Under the pieces are notes generated by a model. It was not told the origin of the DNA. It worked only from the letters and a program-made list of their open reading frames with translations, and ran no database searches. Shown piece by piece: positions 1-6,776 of a stretch of 7,892 bases of DNA. The stretch comes from Candidatus Omnitrophota bacterium. Lineage in GTDB: Bacteria > Omnitrophota > Koll11 > Gygaellales > Profunditerraquicolaceae. Position 1 is the stretch's first letter; each line of letters begins with the position of its first letter. Both the position numbers and the translations under genes were made by a program. The DNA lies in NCBI GenBank assembly GCA_025453435.1, contig JALOQI010000049.1, forward strand, positions 1-7,892, written 5' to 3'.

Positions 1-478
1 CGTATTGCTCCTGCAGCGCCGTATAGGTCAGCACATAAGCCTTTGTTTTGCGGATGCACATGACCTGCAGAAATTTAAAATCCGCCTTTTTCTGGCGGGA
101 TTTGTACTCAAGCCTGTAAGCGTTGACTCCGTCGAGCTTGTCTTTTTTATCCTCGATAAACTTCACTCCGCCAAAAGAGCGCTCCAGGGCTTCCTTTGAC
201 TGTGTATAAAACGTATCCAGGTCTTGCGGTTCAGATCCGAGATCTACAACCACTATGTTTATGCTGGGTGAAAATGCAAATGTTTTATCCGCCGCCGAAG
301 ACGAGAAGACTATCGCCGATCCGATAGTCTTTACCGAATAGTCTGCGGGATACTCGAGTTTAAAACCCAGCGGCCTGTTAATATAGTGCTTTTTTTCCTG
401 CGCCAAAGACGGACCTGACGACAAAAAAACGGTTATAAGCGCAACCCACACACATGCTGACCTGACGTTCAAACTCAT
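1..478 (-). CDS. Secreted PsbP/DcrB-like protein, 3' end outside window
   Basis: An open frame starts at an ATG (476-478) and runs off the window edge after 159 codons with no stop. Residues 1-26 form a typical Sec signal peptide: an Arg at position 6, a hydrophobic core around VWVALITVFL, then small residues ending Ser-Leu-Ala, with likely cleavage between Ala26 and Gln27. The mature part begins with 'INRPLGFKLEYPADY' and continues with an alternating strand/helix pattern ('INIVVVDLGS', 'LDGVNAYRLEY', 'KAYVLTYTA'). This resembles the PsbP/DcrB (DUF1795-like) fold, in which a 'GF.i.YP..W' strand opens the domain and 'ayvltyta' comes near the end. No catalytic residues are visible, so the molecular function is unknown; the product is probably exported or periplasmic. 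It lies 17 bases after trpF with a very strong ribosome binding site, so it is likely co-transcribed but translated independently. The gene is certain, the family assignment moderate. Confidence 0.8.
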   Translation of the reverse strand, partial: MSLNVRSACVWVALITVFLSSGPSLAQEKKHYINRPLGFKLEYPADYSVKTIGSAIVFSSSAADKTFAFSPSINIVVVDLGSEPQDLDTFYTQSKEALERSFGGVKFIEDKKDKLDGVNAYRLEYKSRQKKADFKFLQVMCIRKTKAYVLTYTALQEQY

Positions 479-482
479 ACTG

Positions 483-491
483 ACCTCCTCC
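483..491 (-). promoter_or_regulatory. Strong Shine-Dalgarno for the secreted protein gene
   Basis: The minus strand reads GGAGGAGGT at 491-483, four bases before the ATG at 478, with the AGGAGG core 5 bases away. It is the strongest ribosome binding site in the low-coordinate half of the window. It supports the chosen start and suggests this gene does not rely on coupling to trpF. Confidence 0.8.
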
Positions 492-495
492 AAAG

Positions 496-1122
496 TCAAG
501 ATACGATAGATGCGCGTTTAGCCTGCATTATGAACGATTTAACTTTACTATGGTCTTTCTTCCCGGGAGATTTCTCCAGTGAACTCGACGCATCCACCCA
601 ATCCGGACCCAGCAGACTGATTGCACGGCGGATATTGCGCCAGTTCAGGCCTCCGGAAAGAAATACCCTGCTTCGAAACTTATCTTTTAACAATATGGAC
701 CAGTCAAACGCCCTGCCTGTGCCGCCGGCGAGCCTGCCGGAATACGTGTCAAAAAGATAACCGTAAGTCTTGTAAGCCTTACATACCGCCGAATCAAAAC
801 CTCTGCGAATCCTGAATGCCTTAATGACTTTGTAAGGAGAGCACTTTCTGCAATCCGCAGGAGATTCATCGCCGTGAAGCTGAACCATGTCCAAACCGCA
901 CATACTAGCGACGCGCCTGATGACCCCGGGATTCGCGTTTACAAAAACCCCGACTTTCTTTACCTTTGCGGGAAGGCTCCGGATTATGCCCGCTGCGTTT
1001 TCGGGCGCAATATACCTGGGGCTTTTGCCGTAAAAAACAAATCCCAGAGCGTCAGCTCCCGCGCAAACAGCATGCTTGGCATCCTCTATGTTGGTGATAC
1101 CGCATATCTTGACTTTGACCAT
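496..1122 (-). CDS. trpF: Phosphoribosylanthranilate isomerase
   Basis: TrpF catalyses the Amadori rearrangement of N-(5'-phosphoribosyl)anthranilate to CdRP, the third step from chorismate to tryptophan, in the cytoplasm. The 208-residue protein has the normal length of a single-domain (beta/alpha)8 TrpF. Visible family marks are 'VKICGIT' at the N-terminus with the catalytic Cys7, 'SPRYI' with Arg36, 'VQLHGDE' (about 80-86), 'LFDTYSG' with the catalytic Asp125, 'GGTGRAFDW' (133-141), the phosphate-site 'LSGGL' (155-159) and 'VDASSSLEKSPGKKD' (176-190). The last motif is usually D-x-S-S-G-V-E; here the Gly is Ser181. The start ATG overlaps the trpC stop by one base (TAATG) and there is no strong Shine-Dalgarno, so re-initiation after TrpC is likely. 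TrpC and TrpF are separate proteins here, unlike the E. coli fusion. Confidence 0.95.
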   Translation of the reverse strand: MVKVKICGITNIEDAKHAVCAGADALGFVFYGKSPRYIAPENAAGIIRSLPAKVKKVGVFVNANPGVIRRVASMCGLDMVQLHGDESPADCRKCSPYKVIKAFRIRRGFDSAVCKAYKTYGYLFDTYSGRLAGGTGRAFDWSILLKDKFRSRVFLSGGLNWRNIRRAISLLGPDWVDASSSLEKSPGKKDHSKVKSFIMQAKRASIVS

Positions 1123-1967
1123 TACCAGCCCATCAGGTCCTGGATGAACATCTTCATATCCGCAGCTGCGAGGATCGAGCCGCCTACGAGGACCGCATTG
1201 ACGCCCAATACTTTAAGAAATAGAATATCCTGGTAACTTTTTATGCCGCTCTCAACTATGACCACGCGGTCTTTAGGGATCATGGGATACAGCCGTTCGG
1301 TGACTTTCGGATCTGTTTGAAGAGTGCGAAGATCGCGAGTATTTATCCCTATGCAGAATTTCACCTGGGCTTTTTTGTCTTTTTTTGCCGGTGCTGTTTC
1401 GCCCGCCGGCGGCGCAACCTTTAAACCCAGCACTTTCTTAAGCTCTTTTTCGTCATGCACCTCTACTATGCAATCCATTCCGAGGGAATCAGCCAGACCT
1501 ATCATTTCAACAAGGGAATCTTTTGACAGAAGGTCAGCTATCAAAAGAACGGCGTCAGCGCCGTAATACCTGGATTCGTATATCTGGTAAGGTTCAAGGA
1601 TAAAATCCTTGCGCAGCACAGGCCCTGTAACGCGCGCTTTTACAACGCCGATATACTCCGGGCTGCCAGCAAAAAAATCCTGTTCGGTCAATACGGATAC
1701 TGCCTGCACTCCGGCATCCTGATAAACACCCGCTATTTCAGAGGGGTTGAAATCCTGCCTGATGACCCCGTGCGACGGCGACTGCTGTTTTATTTCGGCT
1801 ATTAATGATATAACGCGGGGCTTATTGACAGCTTCTATAAAGGGGCGAGCAGGCTCAACGCTGCCTGCCTTGACTTTCAACTCTTCAAACGGCAATGCCT
1901 GTTTTGCCAGGGCCAAGCGTTCCTTTTTCTTAGCTACAATATCTTTTAATACGTCAGTTTTTGCCAT
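1122..1967 (-). CDS. trpC: Indole-3-glycerol phosphate synthase with a loop insertion
   Basis: TrpC closes the indole ring, converting CdRP to indole-3-glycerol phosphate with loss of CO2 and water. The 281-residue (beta/alpha)8 protein shows the family motifs in order: 'LIAEIKQQSPSHG' (Glu58, Lys60), 'VLTEQDFFAGS' (93-102), 'VLRKDFI' (Lys120, the probable general acid), 'GADAVLLIADLL' (136-147), 'IVEVHDEKEL' (Glu169), 'IGINTRDL' (Asn209, Arg211), 'VESGI' (Glu239, Ser240) and the phosphate-site 'VLVGGSIL' (259-266). Residues about 183-203 are an Ala/Pro/Lys-rich insertion of roughly 20 residues that the family normally lacks, placed just before the strand carrying Asn209. All expected catalytic residues are present, so it should be active. 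The gene overlaps the end of trpD by 14 bases, and an AAGGAG sequence inside trpD lies 10 bases before its ATG. Confidence 0.95.
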   Translation of the reverse strand: MAKTDVLKDIVAKKKERLALAKQALPFEELKVKAGSVEPARPFIEAVNKPRVISLIAEIKQQSPSHGVIRQDFNPSEIAGVYQDAGVQAVSVLTEQDFFAGSPEYIGVVKARVTGPVLRKDFILEPYQIYESRYYGADAVLLIADLLSKDSLVEMIGLADSLGMDCIVEVHDEKELKKVLGLKVAPPAGETAPAKKDKKAQVKFCIGINTRDLRTLQTDPKVTERLYPMIPKDRVVIVESGIKSYQDILFLKVLGVNAVLVGGSILAAADMKMFIQDLMGW

Positions 1968-2973
1968 TGCTTGTGAACTCCTTTAGCATCTCGAACTTTT
2001 TCAATGCATTACCGGAATCTAAAGCCTCTGCGGCAAGAGCCATGCCCTCTTTTATGCTTTTTGTTTTTTGCGCGGCAAATAAAGCGCCTGCCGCGTTGAG
2101 CAGGACAATATCCCTGCGCAAACCTTCTTCGCCTTTAAATATATCCATCATTATGCGCGCGTTATCAGCCACGGAACCCCCTTTTAATTCATCGGCCGAA
2201 ACTCTTTTTAGACCAAACATCTCAGGCGTGACTTCGCATGTAGAAGCTTTGCCATCCTGGAACTCGCACATTATGGTCGTGCCGGTTGTCGATATCTCAT
2301 CCAGGCCGTCTTTGCTGTGAATAACAAGGCTGCGCTTTGTCCCGAGAGCGCTTAAAACATTTGAAACAACAGGTATGAGTTCCGGCGAAAAAACCCCTAC
2401 CAGCTGATGAGTGGCTCCGGCGGGATTGCACATCGGGCCCATTATATTGAAAATCGTCTTCCTGCCAAGTTGTTTCCTGGCCGGACCTGCATATTTCATG
2501 GCCGGATGAAAATTCGGGGCGTATAAAAATGCGATACCTGTTGCGTTTAAGCACTCTTCGATCCTGTCAGCCGGAAGCTCTATGGCTATTCCTGCGGCTT
2601 CCAGAACATCAGCGCTGCCGCATGAGCTCGACACGGACCTGTTGCCGTGCTTGGCCACTGTCACCCCGCACGCAGCCACAATAAACGCCGCTATGGTCGA
2701 AATATTGAAAGTGCCTTTTCGGTCACCGCCGGTGCCGCATGTATCAAGGACTATTTCGCTTTTAGCCTTTACCTTGACCGCAAAACTGCGCATCACGGAT
2801 ACGCTGGCCACTATCTCTTCTATCGTTTCGCCTTTGTCCGCAAGCGCTCCGATGAAAGGAGCGATCAAATCCGTCGAAGAACTGCCTGACATTATCTCTC
2901 TCATCGCGGAAGACATTTCTTCGGATGAAAGATCTCGTTTTTCTTTAAGTTTCGCTGTCAGCTCTGCTATCAT
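1954..2973 (-). CDS. trpD: Anthranilate phosphoribosyltransferase
   Basis: TrpD transfers the phosphoribosyl group of PRPP to anthranilate, the second step of the tryptophan branch. The frame is open back to 3048, but I place the start at the ATG 2971-2973 because it forms an ATGA overlap with the trpG stop and because the protein then begins '[19 protein letters not shown]', as family members do. This gives 339 residues, the usual size. Motifs are 'DTCGTGGD' (77-84, PRPP binding), 'GTFNIST' (87-93), 'KHGNRSVSS' (108-116), '[10 protein letters not shown]' (119-128), '[16 protein letters not shown]' (155-170, with the anthranilate-site Arg166), '[11 protein letters not shown]' (175-185) and 'DGLDEIST' (222-229, with the Mg-binding Asp225-Glu226). 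It is a stand-alone TrpD, not fused to TrpG. No clear Shine-Dalgarno precedes it, so coupling to trpG is expected. Confidence 0.95.
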   Translation of the reverse strand: MIAELTAKLKEKRDLSSEEMSSAMREIMSGSSSTDLIAPFIGALADKGETIEEIVASVSVMRSFAVKVKAKSEIVLDTCGTGGDRKGTFNISTIAAFIVAACGVTVAKHGNRSVSSSCGSADVLEAAGIAIELPADRIEECLNATGIAFLYAPNFHPAMKYAGPARKQLGRKTIFNIMGPMCNPAGATHQLVGVFSPELIPVVSNVLSALGTKRSLVIHSKDGLDEISTTGTTIMCEFQDGKASTCEVTPEMFGLKRVSADELKGGSVADNARIMMDIFKGEEGLRRDIVLLNAAGALFAAQKTKSIKEGMALAAEALDSGNALKKFEMLKEFTSNGKN

Positions 2974-3533
2974 TGAGATAGAAAATTTTGCAGGATCTTT
3001 TTCCCTTCCTGAGTCATTATCGACTCGGGATGGAACTGCACGCCCCAAACGGGGAGCGTTTTGTGCATTACGGCCATTATCTCGTTTTCTTTTGTGCGCG
3101 CTATCACCTCAAGGCACGCAGGAACGCTTTTGTTTTCGATTATCAAAGAATGATAGCGCGTCGCAGAAAAAGGGTTTGAAACATTTTTAAAAATGGTTTT
3201 GCCGTTATGGAACACAGGGGATAATTTGCCGTGCATAAGCCGCTTTGCCCTGATTATTTTTCCTCCGAATACAGATCCGATGCACTGATGCCCCAGGCAC
3301 ACGCCCAGAATAGGCACAGAGCCTGCGAATTCCTTAATGACCGGACACGAAATCCCCGCGTCCTCCGGAGAGCCCGGCCCGGGAGATATTATGATCCTGG
3401 CAGGCTTAATTTTTTTTATCCGGTCACAGGTTATCTTATCGTTGCGTATGACTTCAAGCGTCTGGCCCAATTCTCCCAGATACTGCACCAGGTTATATGT
3501 AAATGAATCGTAGTTGTCGATCATCAGGATCAT
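2970..3533 (-). CDS. trpG: Anthranilate synthase glutamine amidotransferase subunit
   Basis: This class I glutamine amidotransferase releases ammonia from glutamine for anthranilate synthase (TrpE) and, in many bacteria, also for aminodeoxychorismate synthase as PabA. The 187-residue protein begins '[15 protein letters not shown]' and carries '[13 protein letters not shown]' (49-61, oxyanion region), 'LGVCLGHQ' with the nucleophile Cys79, a 'MHGK' motif, 'RYHSLI', and the C-terminal 'VQFHPES' with His168 and Glu170, so the triad is complete. The start overlaps the murA stop as ATGA, and GGAGAG lies 7 bases upstream inside murA. No trpE is in the window, so the synthase partner must be encoded elsewhere; a shared TrpG/PabA role is possible and cannot be settled from this sequence. 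Confidence 0.93.
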   Translation of the reverse strand: MILMIDNYDSFTYNLVQYLGELGQTLEVIRNDKITCDRIKKIKPARIIISPGPGSPEDAGISCPVIKEFAGSVPILGVCLGHQCIGSVFGGKIIRAKRLMHGKLSPVFHNGKTIFKNVSNPFSATRYHSLIIENKSVPACLEVIARTKENEIMAVMHKTLPVWGVQFHPESIMTQEGKKILQNFLSQ

Positions 3534-4789
3534 TCTTTTTCTCTCCAGAGCATTGCGCCCAGCGTTTCCATCTTCTTATCTATGTTCTCGTATCCGCGTT
3601 CAAGATGATAAATTCTCGAGACAGCCGTATTGTTCTTTGCCACAAGCCCTGCCAGGACAAGGCACGCTGACGCGCGAAGATCCGATGCCATGACAGGGGC
3701 GCCTGAAAGATGTTTGACGCCTTCAACGATCGCGTGCGGGCCTTCGCGCTGTATATGAGCGCCCATGCGGTTGAGCTCTGCTACATGCATAAACCTGTCA
3801 GGATAGATCTTCTCGGTTATAACGCTGATACCCGGGGTCACTGCCATCAGCGCCATCATCTGCGCCTGCATATCAGTCGGGAAACCCGGATACGGAAGAG
3901 TGGTTATGTTTATGGGCCGGAGCTTCTTTTTGCAGTTGACCCTTATTGTATTGCCTGTCATCTTCAGAACCGCACCTGCATCCTTTAATTTATCTATGAG
4001 CGCTCCCATATGATGCGGGCATACATTCTTTATAAGAATATCTCCTTTTGTGATCAGGCCCGCGATTACAAAAGTGCCGGCCTCGATCCTGTCGGGGATC
4101 ACCGAATGCTCTGCGCCCCGCAAAGACTTGACTCCTTCTATTTCGATAATGGGAGTGCCGTGGCCTTTTATTTTAGCTCCCATTTTAATTAACAGCTCTG
4201 CCAGGTCCCAGACCTCGGGTTCGCACGCAGCCGCTTCTATAACGGTCTTGCCCTGCGCAAGAGAGGCTGCCATCATTACATTCCCGGTGGCAAGCACTGA
4301 CGACCCGTATTCGCCTCCCAGATAAATATGTGTGCCTTTTAATTTTTTTGCCTCTGCTATGACATAGCCGCCTTCTATGGTGATCCGGCTGCCCAGGGCC
4401 TTTATGCCTTTTATATGAAGGTCGACGGGCCTGACGCCGATGATACAGCCTCCGGGCAGAGAGACTTTTGCTTTTTTGAGTTTTCCCAGAAGCGGCCCCA
4501 GCACGCAGAAAGACGCGCGCATGGTCGAAACAAGCTTATAGTCTGCAATATAATTAGACGTACTTCCGGTAACGGTCACAACGCCTTTATCGAATTCCAC
4601 GTCCTTGCCGAGGGAGCGCAGGATCTTGATCATCGTGTTGGTATCGCGAAGATACGGCACGTTTCGTATAACGCATTTCTGGTCTGTGAGCAAAGCCGCA
4701 GCCAGTATGGGCAAAGCTGAATTCTTAGATCCGGAAATCGTCACTTCGCCTTTAAGGCAGGCATTGCCTTTTACAAGTAGTTTATCCAT
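3530..4789 (-). CDS. murA: UDP-N-acetylglucosamine 1-carboxyvinyltransferase
   Basis: MurA transfers enolpyruvate from PEP to UDP-GlcNAc, the first committed step of peptidoglycan synthesis in the cytoplasm. The 419-residue length matches the family. Conserved points are '[11 protein letters not shown]' with Lys22 and Asn23, '[12 protein letters not shown]' (90-101), the active-site loop '[13 protein letters not shown]' with Cys115, 'IPDRIEAGT' (231-239), '[11 protein letters not shown]' with Asp306, '[13 protein letters not shown]' (332-344), '[13 protein letters not shown]' (370-382) and 'HLERGYE' with Arg398. Cys115 is the residue alkylated by fosfomycin, so the enzyme is predicted to be sensitive. 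The segment '[14 protein letters not shown]' (157-170) and 'AACEPE' (187-192) depart from the E. coli forms 'SVGAT' and 'AAREPE' and include about three extra residues. The start is 2 bases after the prmC stop, with AAGG 7 bases before the ATG. Confidence 0.96.
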   Translation of the reverse strand: MDKLLVKGNACLKGEVTISGSKNSALPILAAALLTDQKCVIRNVPYLRDTNTMIKILRSLGKDVEFDKGVVTVTGSTSNYIADYKLVSTMRASFCVLGPLLGKLKKAKVSLPGGCIIGVRPVDLHIKGIKALGSRITIEGGYVIAEAKKLKGTHIYLGGEYGSSVLATGNVMMAASLAQGKTVIEAAACEPEVWDLAELLIKMGAKIKGHGTPIIEIEGVKSLRGAEHSVIPDRIEAGTFVIAGLITKGDILIKNVCPHHMGALIDKLKDAGAVLKMTGNTIRVNCKKKLRPINITTLPYPGFPTDMQAQMMALMAVTPGISVITEKIYPDRFMHVAELNRMGAHIQREGPHAIVEGVKHLSGAPVMASDLRASACLVLAGLVAKNNTAVSRIYHLERGYENIDKKMETLGAMLWREKE

Positions 4790-4791
4790 AT

Positions 4792-5417
4792 TTAAGCCTT
4801 TTGTGCGACAATGATCCTTTGGATATTATTATAATCCCTAATAACCTCAATTACATTATACTTTTTTGACGCTTCGATGATCTTTCGGACATCTTCCGCC
4901 TGATCAAAACCCATTTCCATCATCAACACGCCGCCGTGCGGCAGATAATCGTGCGCCCCGGATATTATCGCGCGATAAAAAACAAAGCCGTCTTTGCCTC
5001 CGTCTAATGCAGTAAGAGGCTCAGACCTGACTTCGGGCGATAAACCGCTGATATCGCCGGTCCTGATATACGGCGGATTACTTATTACCAGATCAAAAGA
5101 CCCATGCGCGAGATCTCTATGATCGAAAAGATCGCTGCGCAAAAAATTTATTCTGCTGCTGACTTTCTTGCAGCTGTCTCGACCAGCAGTTCTGTCTCAG
5201 GCCTTGGCACAAGGACTTCGGGGGTAACCCTGAATTCGAGACCCTTGAATTCGATCTTGCCCAGAATATAATAGAGCGATTCGCCTGCCAGCCTGCGCTT
5301 CAACACAGAGCAAATCCGGCTTCCGGCGTCTGAGCCGATCCGTGCACGCCTTCGCGTATACAGCGAGGCCCTGTCGCATTTGAACACCTCAGTGAACAGG
5401 ATCTCAGCTTCGTTCAT
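4792..5417 (-). pseudogene. prmC: Release factor glutamine methyltransferase, internally deleted and frameshifted
   Basis: PrmC methylates the glutamine of the GGQ motif in RF1 and RF2 using SAM. Two frames together make a damaged copy. The first, 5417-5148, has 89 residues starting '[16 protein letters not shown]', with the N-terminal domain, 'YYILGKIEFKGLEF' and 'VLVPRPETELLVE', and then stops at TAA. The second continues in another frame from about 5160 to 4792: 'VSSRINFLRSDLF', 'FDLVISNPPYI' (the NPPY substrate-glutamine motif), 'EPLTALDGGKDGFVFY', then a C-terminal 'DYNNIQRIIVAQKA'. Between them the family normally has about 50 residues holding SAM-binding motif I (D-x-G-x-G-S-G) and the 'avD.S..Al..A..N' segment; these are absent. 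A protein without them should not bind SAM. The gene starts at an ATGA overlap with prfA, with GGAG 8 bases upstream. The N-terminus also lacks about 20 residues of the first helix seen in E. coli and Bacillus PrmC. Assembly error cannot be excluded. Confidence 0.85.
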
Positions 5418-6505
5418 GAGTTTTGCTCCGCCTTTTCTTCTGCCGCCTTTATAAGCGCGTCCGTGAATTCTTCAAACTGCCCGTCCATTATGGATTCAAG
5501 CTGAAAGCTTGTGTAGTTTATCCGGTGGTCGGTCACCCTGCGGTCAGGATAGTTGTACGTGCGGATCTTTTCGCTGCGGTCGCCGGTGCCTATCAGCGAC
5601 CGGCGCTCCTCGGACGTTTTCTTTGCCTCAGCCTGCTGTTTTGCGTCTAATAGACGCGTGCGCAGGACGCGCATGGCCTTTGCTTTATTTTTACCCTGCG
5701 AACGTTCATCCTGGCAGCTAACGACCAGGCCCGAAGGTATATGCGTGATGCGCACGGCGGAATCGGTCTTCTGCATATGCTGGCCGCCCGCGGTAGATGC
5801 GCGGTATGTATCGATCTGGAGGTCGCTTTGATTGATCTGAAGCTCGACTTCTTCAGGCTCGACCATTACCGCGACGGTCGCAGTCGAGGTATGTATACGG
5901 CCCTGCGCCTCGGTCTCGGGAACGCGCTGGACACGATGCACGCCGCTTTCGAATTTCAGCCTGCGGTACGCGTCGCGGCCCCTTACGCCGAAAACGATTT
6001 CTTTGAAGCCGCCTTCGTCAGTCGGATGGGAAGATACGAGCTCCACATCCCATCCTTTACCGGCAGCATACTGGGTGTACATCCTGTAAAGGTCAGCTGC
6101 AAAAAGCGCGGCCTCTGCCCCGCCGGTGCCCTGGCGGATCTCGACCATCACATCTTTACCAGCGTCCTTGTCCTCGCCCTTAAGGATATCTTTGATCCTG
6201 GCCTCGAGCGCGGACTGTTTTTCTTTTAACTGGGGCAGTTCGGCCCTCGCCATTTCCAGAAGCTGGTCGTCGTGCTTTTCCTTGAGGATCGACTCAAGGC
6301 CGATGATCTCGGCAGCAAGCTTATTGTACTCCCTGAACATATAAACAGGGGCCTTCAGACCGGACAGCTCTTTGGCCAGCTTGTTGTATTTCTCTGTATC
6401 GGCCATAAGGCTGTGGTCCGCAAGCATGTGCTCCAGCTCGCTGTAGCGTTGTTCAAGCTTCTGCAGTTTTTCGAACATAGAATACTTGTCATCCTGAAAC
6501 TGCAT
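5414..6505 (-). CDS. prfA: Peptide chain release factor 1
   Basis: RF1 recognises UAA and UAG in the ribosomal A site and triggers peptide release. The frame from 6505 gives 363 residues, but the true start may be the ATG at 6476-6478. From there the protein begins '[19 protein letters not shown]', which matches the usual RF1 N-terminus and gives 354 residues, close to the family norm. In 363-residue numbering the parts are a coiled helical N-domain (about 10-110), '[20 protein letters not shown]' (121-140), the stop-codon reading tripeptide Pro-Glu-Thr at 196-198 in '[17 protein letters not shown]', the GGQ catalytic motif at 240-242, and '[20 protein letters not shown]' (308-327). The PxT tripeptide separates RF1 from RF2. 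The GGQ loop reads 'STAGGQHMQ' where 'SGAGGQHVN' is usual. It is followed by the damaged prmC. Confidence 0.96.
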   Translation of the reverse strand: MQFQDDKYSMFEKLQKLEQRYSELEHMLADHSLMADTEKYNKLAKELSGLKAPVYMFREYNKLAAEIIGLESILKEKHDDQLLEMARAELPQLKEKQSALEARIKDILKGEDKDAGKDVMVEIRQGTGGAEAALFAADLYRMYTQYAAGKGWDVELVSSHPTDEGGFKEIVFGVRGRDAYRRLKFESGVHRVQRVPETEAQGRIHTSTATVAVMVEPEEVELQINQSDLQIDTYRASTAGGQHMQKTDSAVRITHIPSGLVVSCQDERSQGKNKAKAMRVLRTRLLDAKQQAEAKKTSEERRSLIGTGDRSEKIRTYNYPDRRVTDHRINYTSFQLESIMDGQFEEFTDALIKAAEEKAEQNS

Positions 6506-6520
6506 CTGCAGTTTCAGGAT
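6491..6520 (-). repeat. Perfect 14-bp inverted repeat over the prfA start
   Basis: The arms are ATCCTGAAACTGCA (6491-6504) and TGCAGTTTCAGGAT (6507-6520), separated by 2 bases. In the minus-strand transcript this can fold into about 13 base pairs with a 4-base loop. The ATG at 6505 sits in the apex, and the AGGA that could serve the ATG at 6478 lies in the 3' arm. No T-run follows on either strand, so it is not an intrinsic terminator. A role in controlling prfA translation, setting the spacing of the ribosome binding site, or mRNA processing is inference. Confidence 0.8.
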
Positions 6521-6556
6521 TCCCTCGTGTCATATCAGTAAACGAGCTACACTCGG

Positions 6557-6760
6557 TCACTTCTTAGTCCCGTATTTCTTCATGAACTTGTCAACGCGGC
6601 CGGCGGAATCCACTAATTTCTGCTTGCCGGAAAAGAACGGGTGGCATTTCGAGCAGATCTCTACTCTTATGCTCGGCTTTGTCGAGCGCGTGTGTATTGT
6701 CTCGCCGCAGGCGCAGACAATGGTGCAGTCTTTGTAGTTCGGATGTATCTTGTCTCTCAT
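6557..6760 (-). CDS. rpmE: 50S ribosomal protein L31, zinc-binding type
   Basis: L31 is a small protein of the large ribosomal subunit that helps bridge it to the small subunit. The 67-residue product starts '[11 protein letters not shown]' and contains 'CACG' (Cys16, Cys18) and 'CSKCHPF' (Cys36, Cys39), the four cysteines of the zinc-ribbon form, followed by '[17 protein letters not shown]', the L31 signature. The basic C-terminus ends 'KKYGTKK'. In zinc-responsive bacteria this C+ form is the zinc-replete paralogue. It sits 16 bases after rho, an arrangement common in bacteria, and has its own strong Shine-Dalgarno, fitting the high expression needed for a ribosomal protein. Identification is secure. 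Confidence 0.97.
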   Translation of the reverse strand: MRDKIHPNYKDCTIVCACGETIHTRSTKPSIRVEICSKCHPFFSGKQKLVDSAGRVDKFMKKYGTKK

Positions 6761-6766
6761 TTGATT

Positions 6767-6772
6767 CCTCCT
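6767..6772 (-). promoter_or_regulatory. Shine-Dalgarno of rpmE
   Basis: The minus strand reads AGGAGG, 6 bases before the rpmE ATG at 6760. It is an optimal site placed in the 16-base rho-rpmE gap and confirms the rpmE start. No promoter-like sequence is evident in this short gap. Confidence 0.85.
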
Positions 6773-6776
6773 GTAA

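Noticed and set aside
2974..3048. Upstream 25-residue extension of TrpD
   Set aside because: It lies wholly within trpG, has no family similarity, and the ATG at 2973 forms a standard ATGA overlap with the expected N-terminus.
2582..3190. Plus-strand open frame of 202 codons
   Set aside because: It is antisense to the clearly real trpD and trpG, shows no recognisable motif and has no ribosome binding site; it is a shadow of the coding strand.
4792..5142. Second half of prmC as an independent methyltransferase gene starting at TTG
   Set aside because: It has NPPY but no SAM-binding motif I and no ribosome binding site, and it aligns with the C-terminal half of PrmC.
5140..5160. Programmed ribosomal frameshift joining the two prmC frames at the T6 run
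   Set aside because: A frameshift would not restore the missing SAM-binding segment, so the joined product would still be incomplete.
5741..6229. Plus-strand open frame of 162 codons
   Set aside because: It lies entirely antisense to conserved prfA codons and has no recognisable protein features.
6491..6520. Inverted repeat as a rho-independent terminator after rpmE
   Set aside because: No T-run follows the stem in either direction, and a terminator here would cut off the tightly packed genes downstream.
6489..6533. Short upstream frame of 14 codons ([14 protein letters not shown]) overlapping the prfA start
   Set aside because: It has no ribosome binding site, and its sequence is fixed by the inverted repeat; nothing supports translation.
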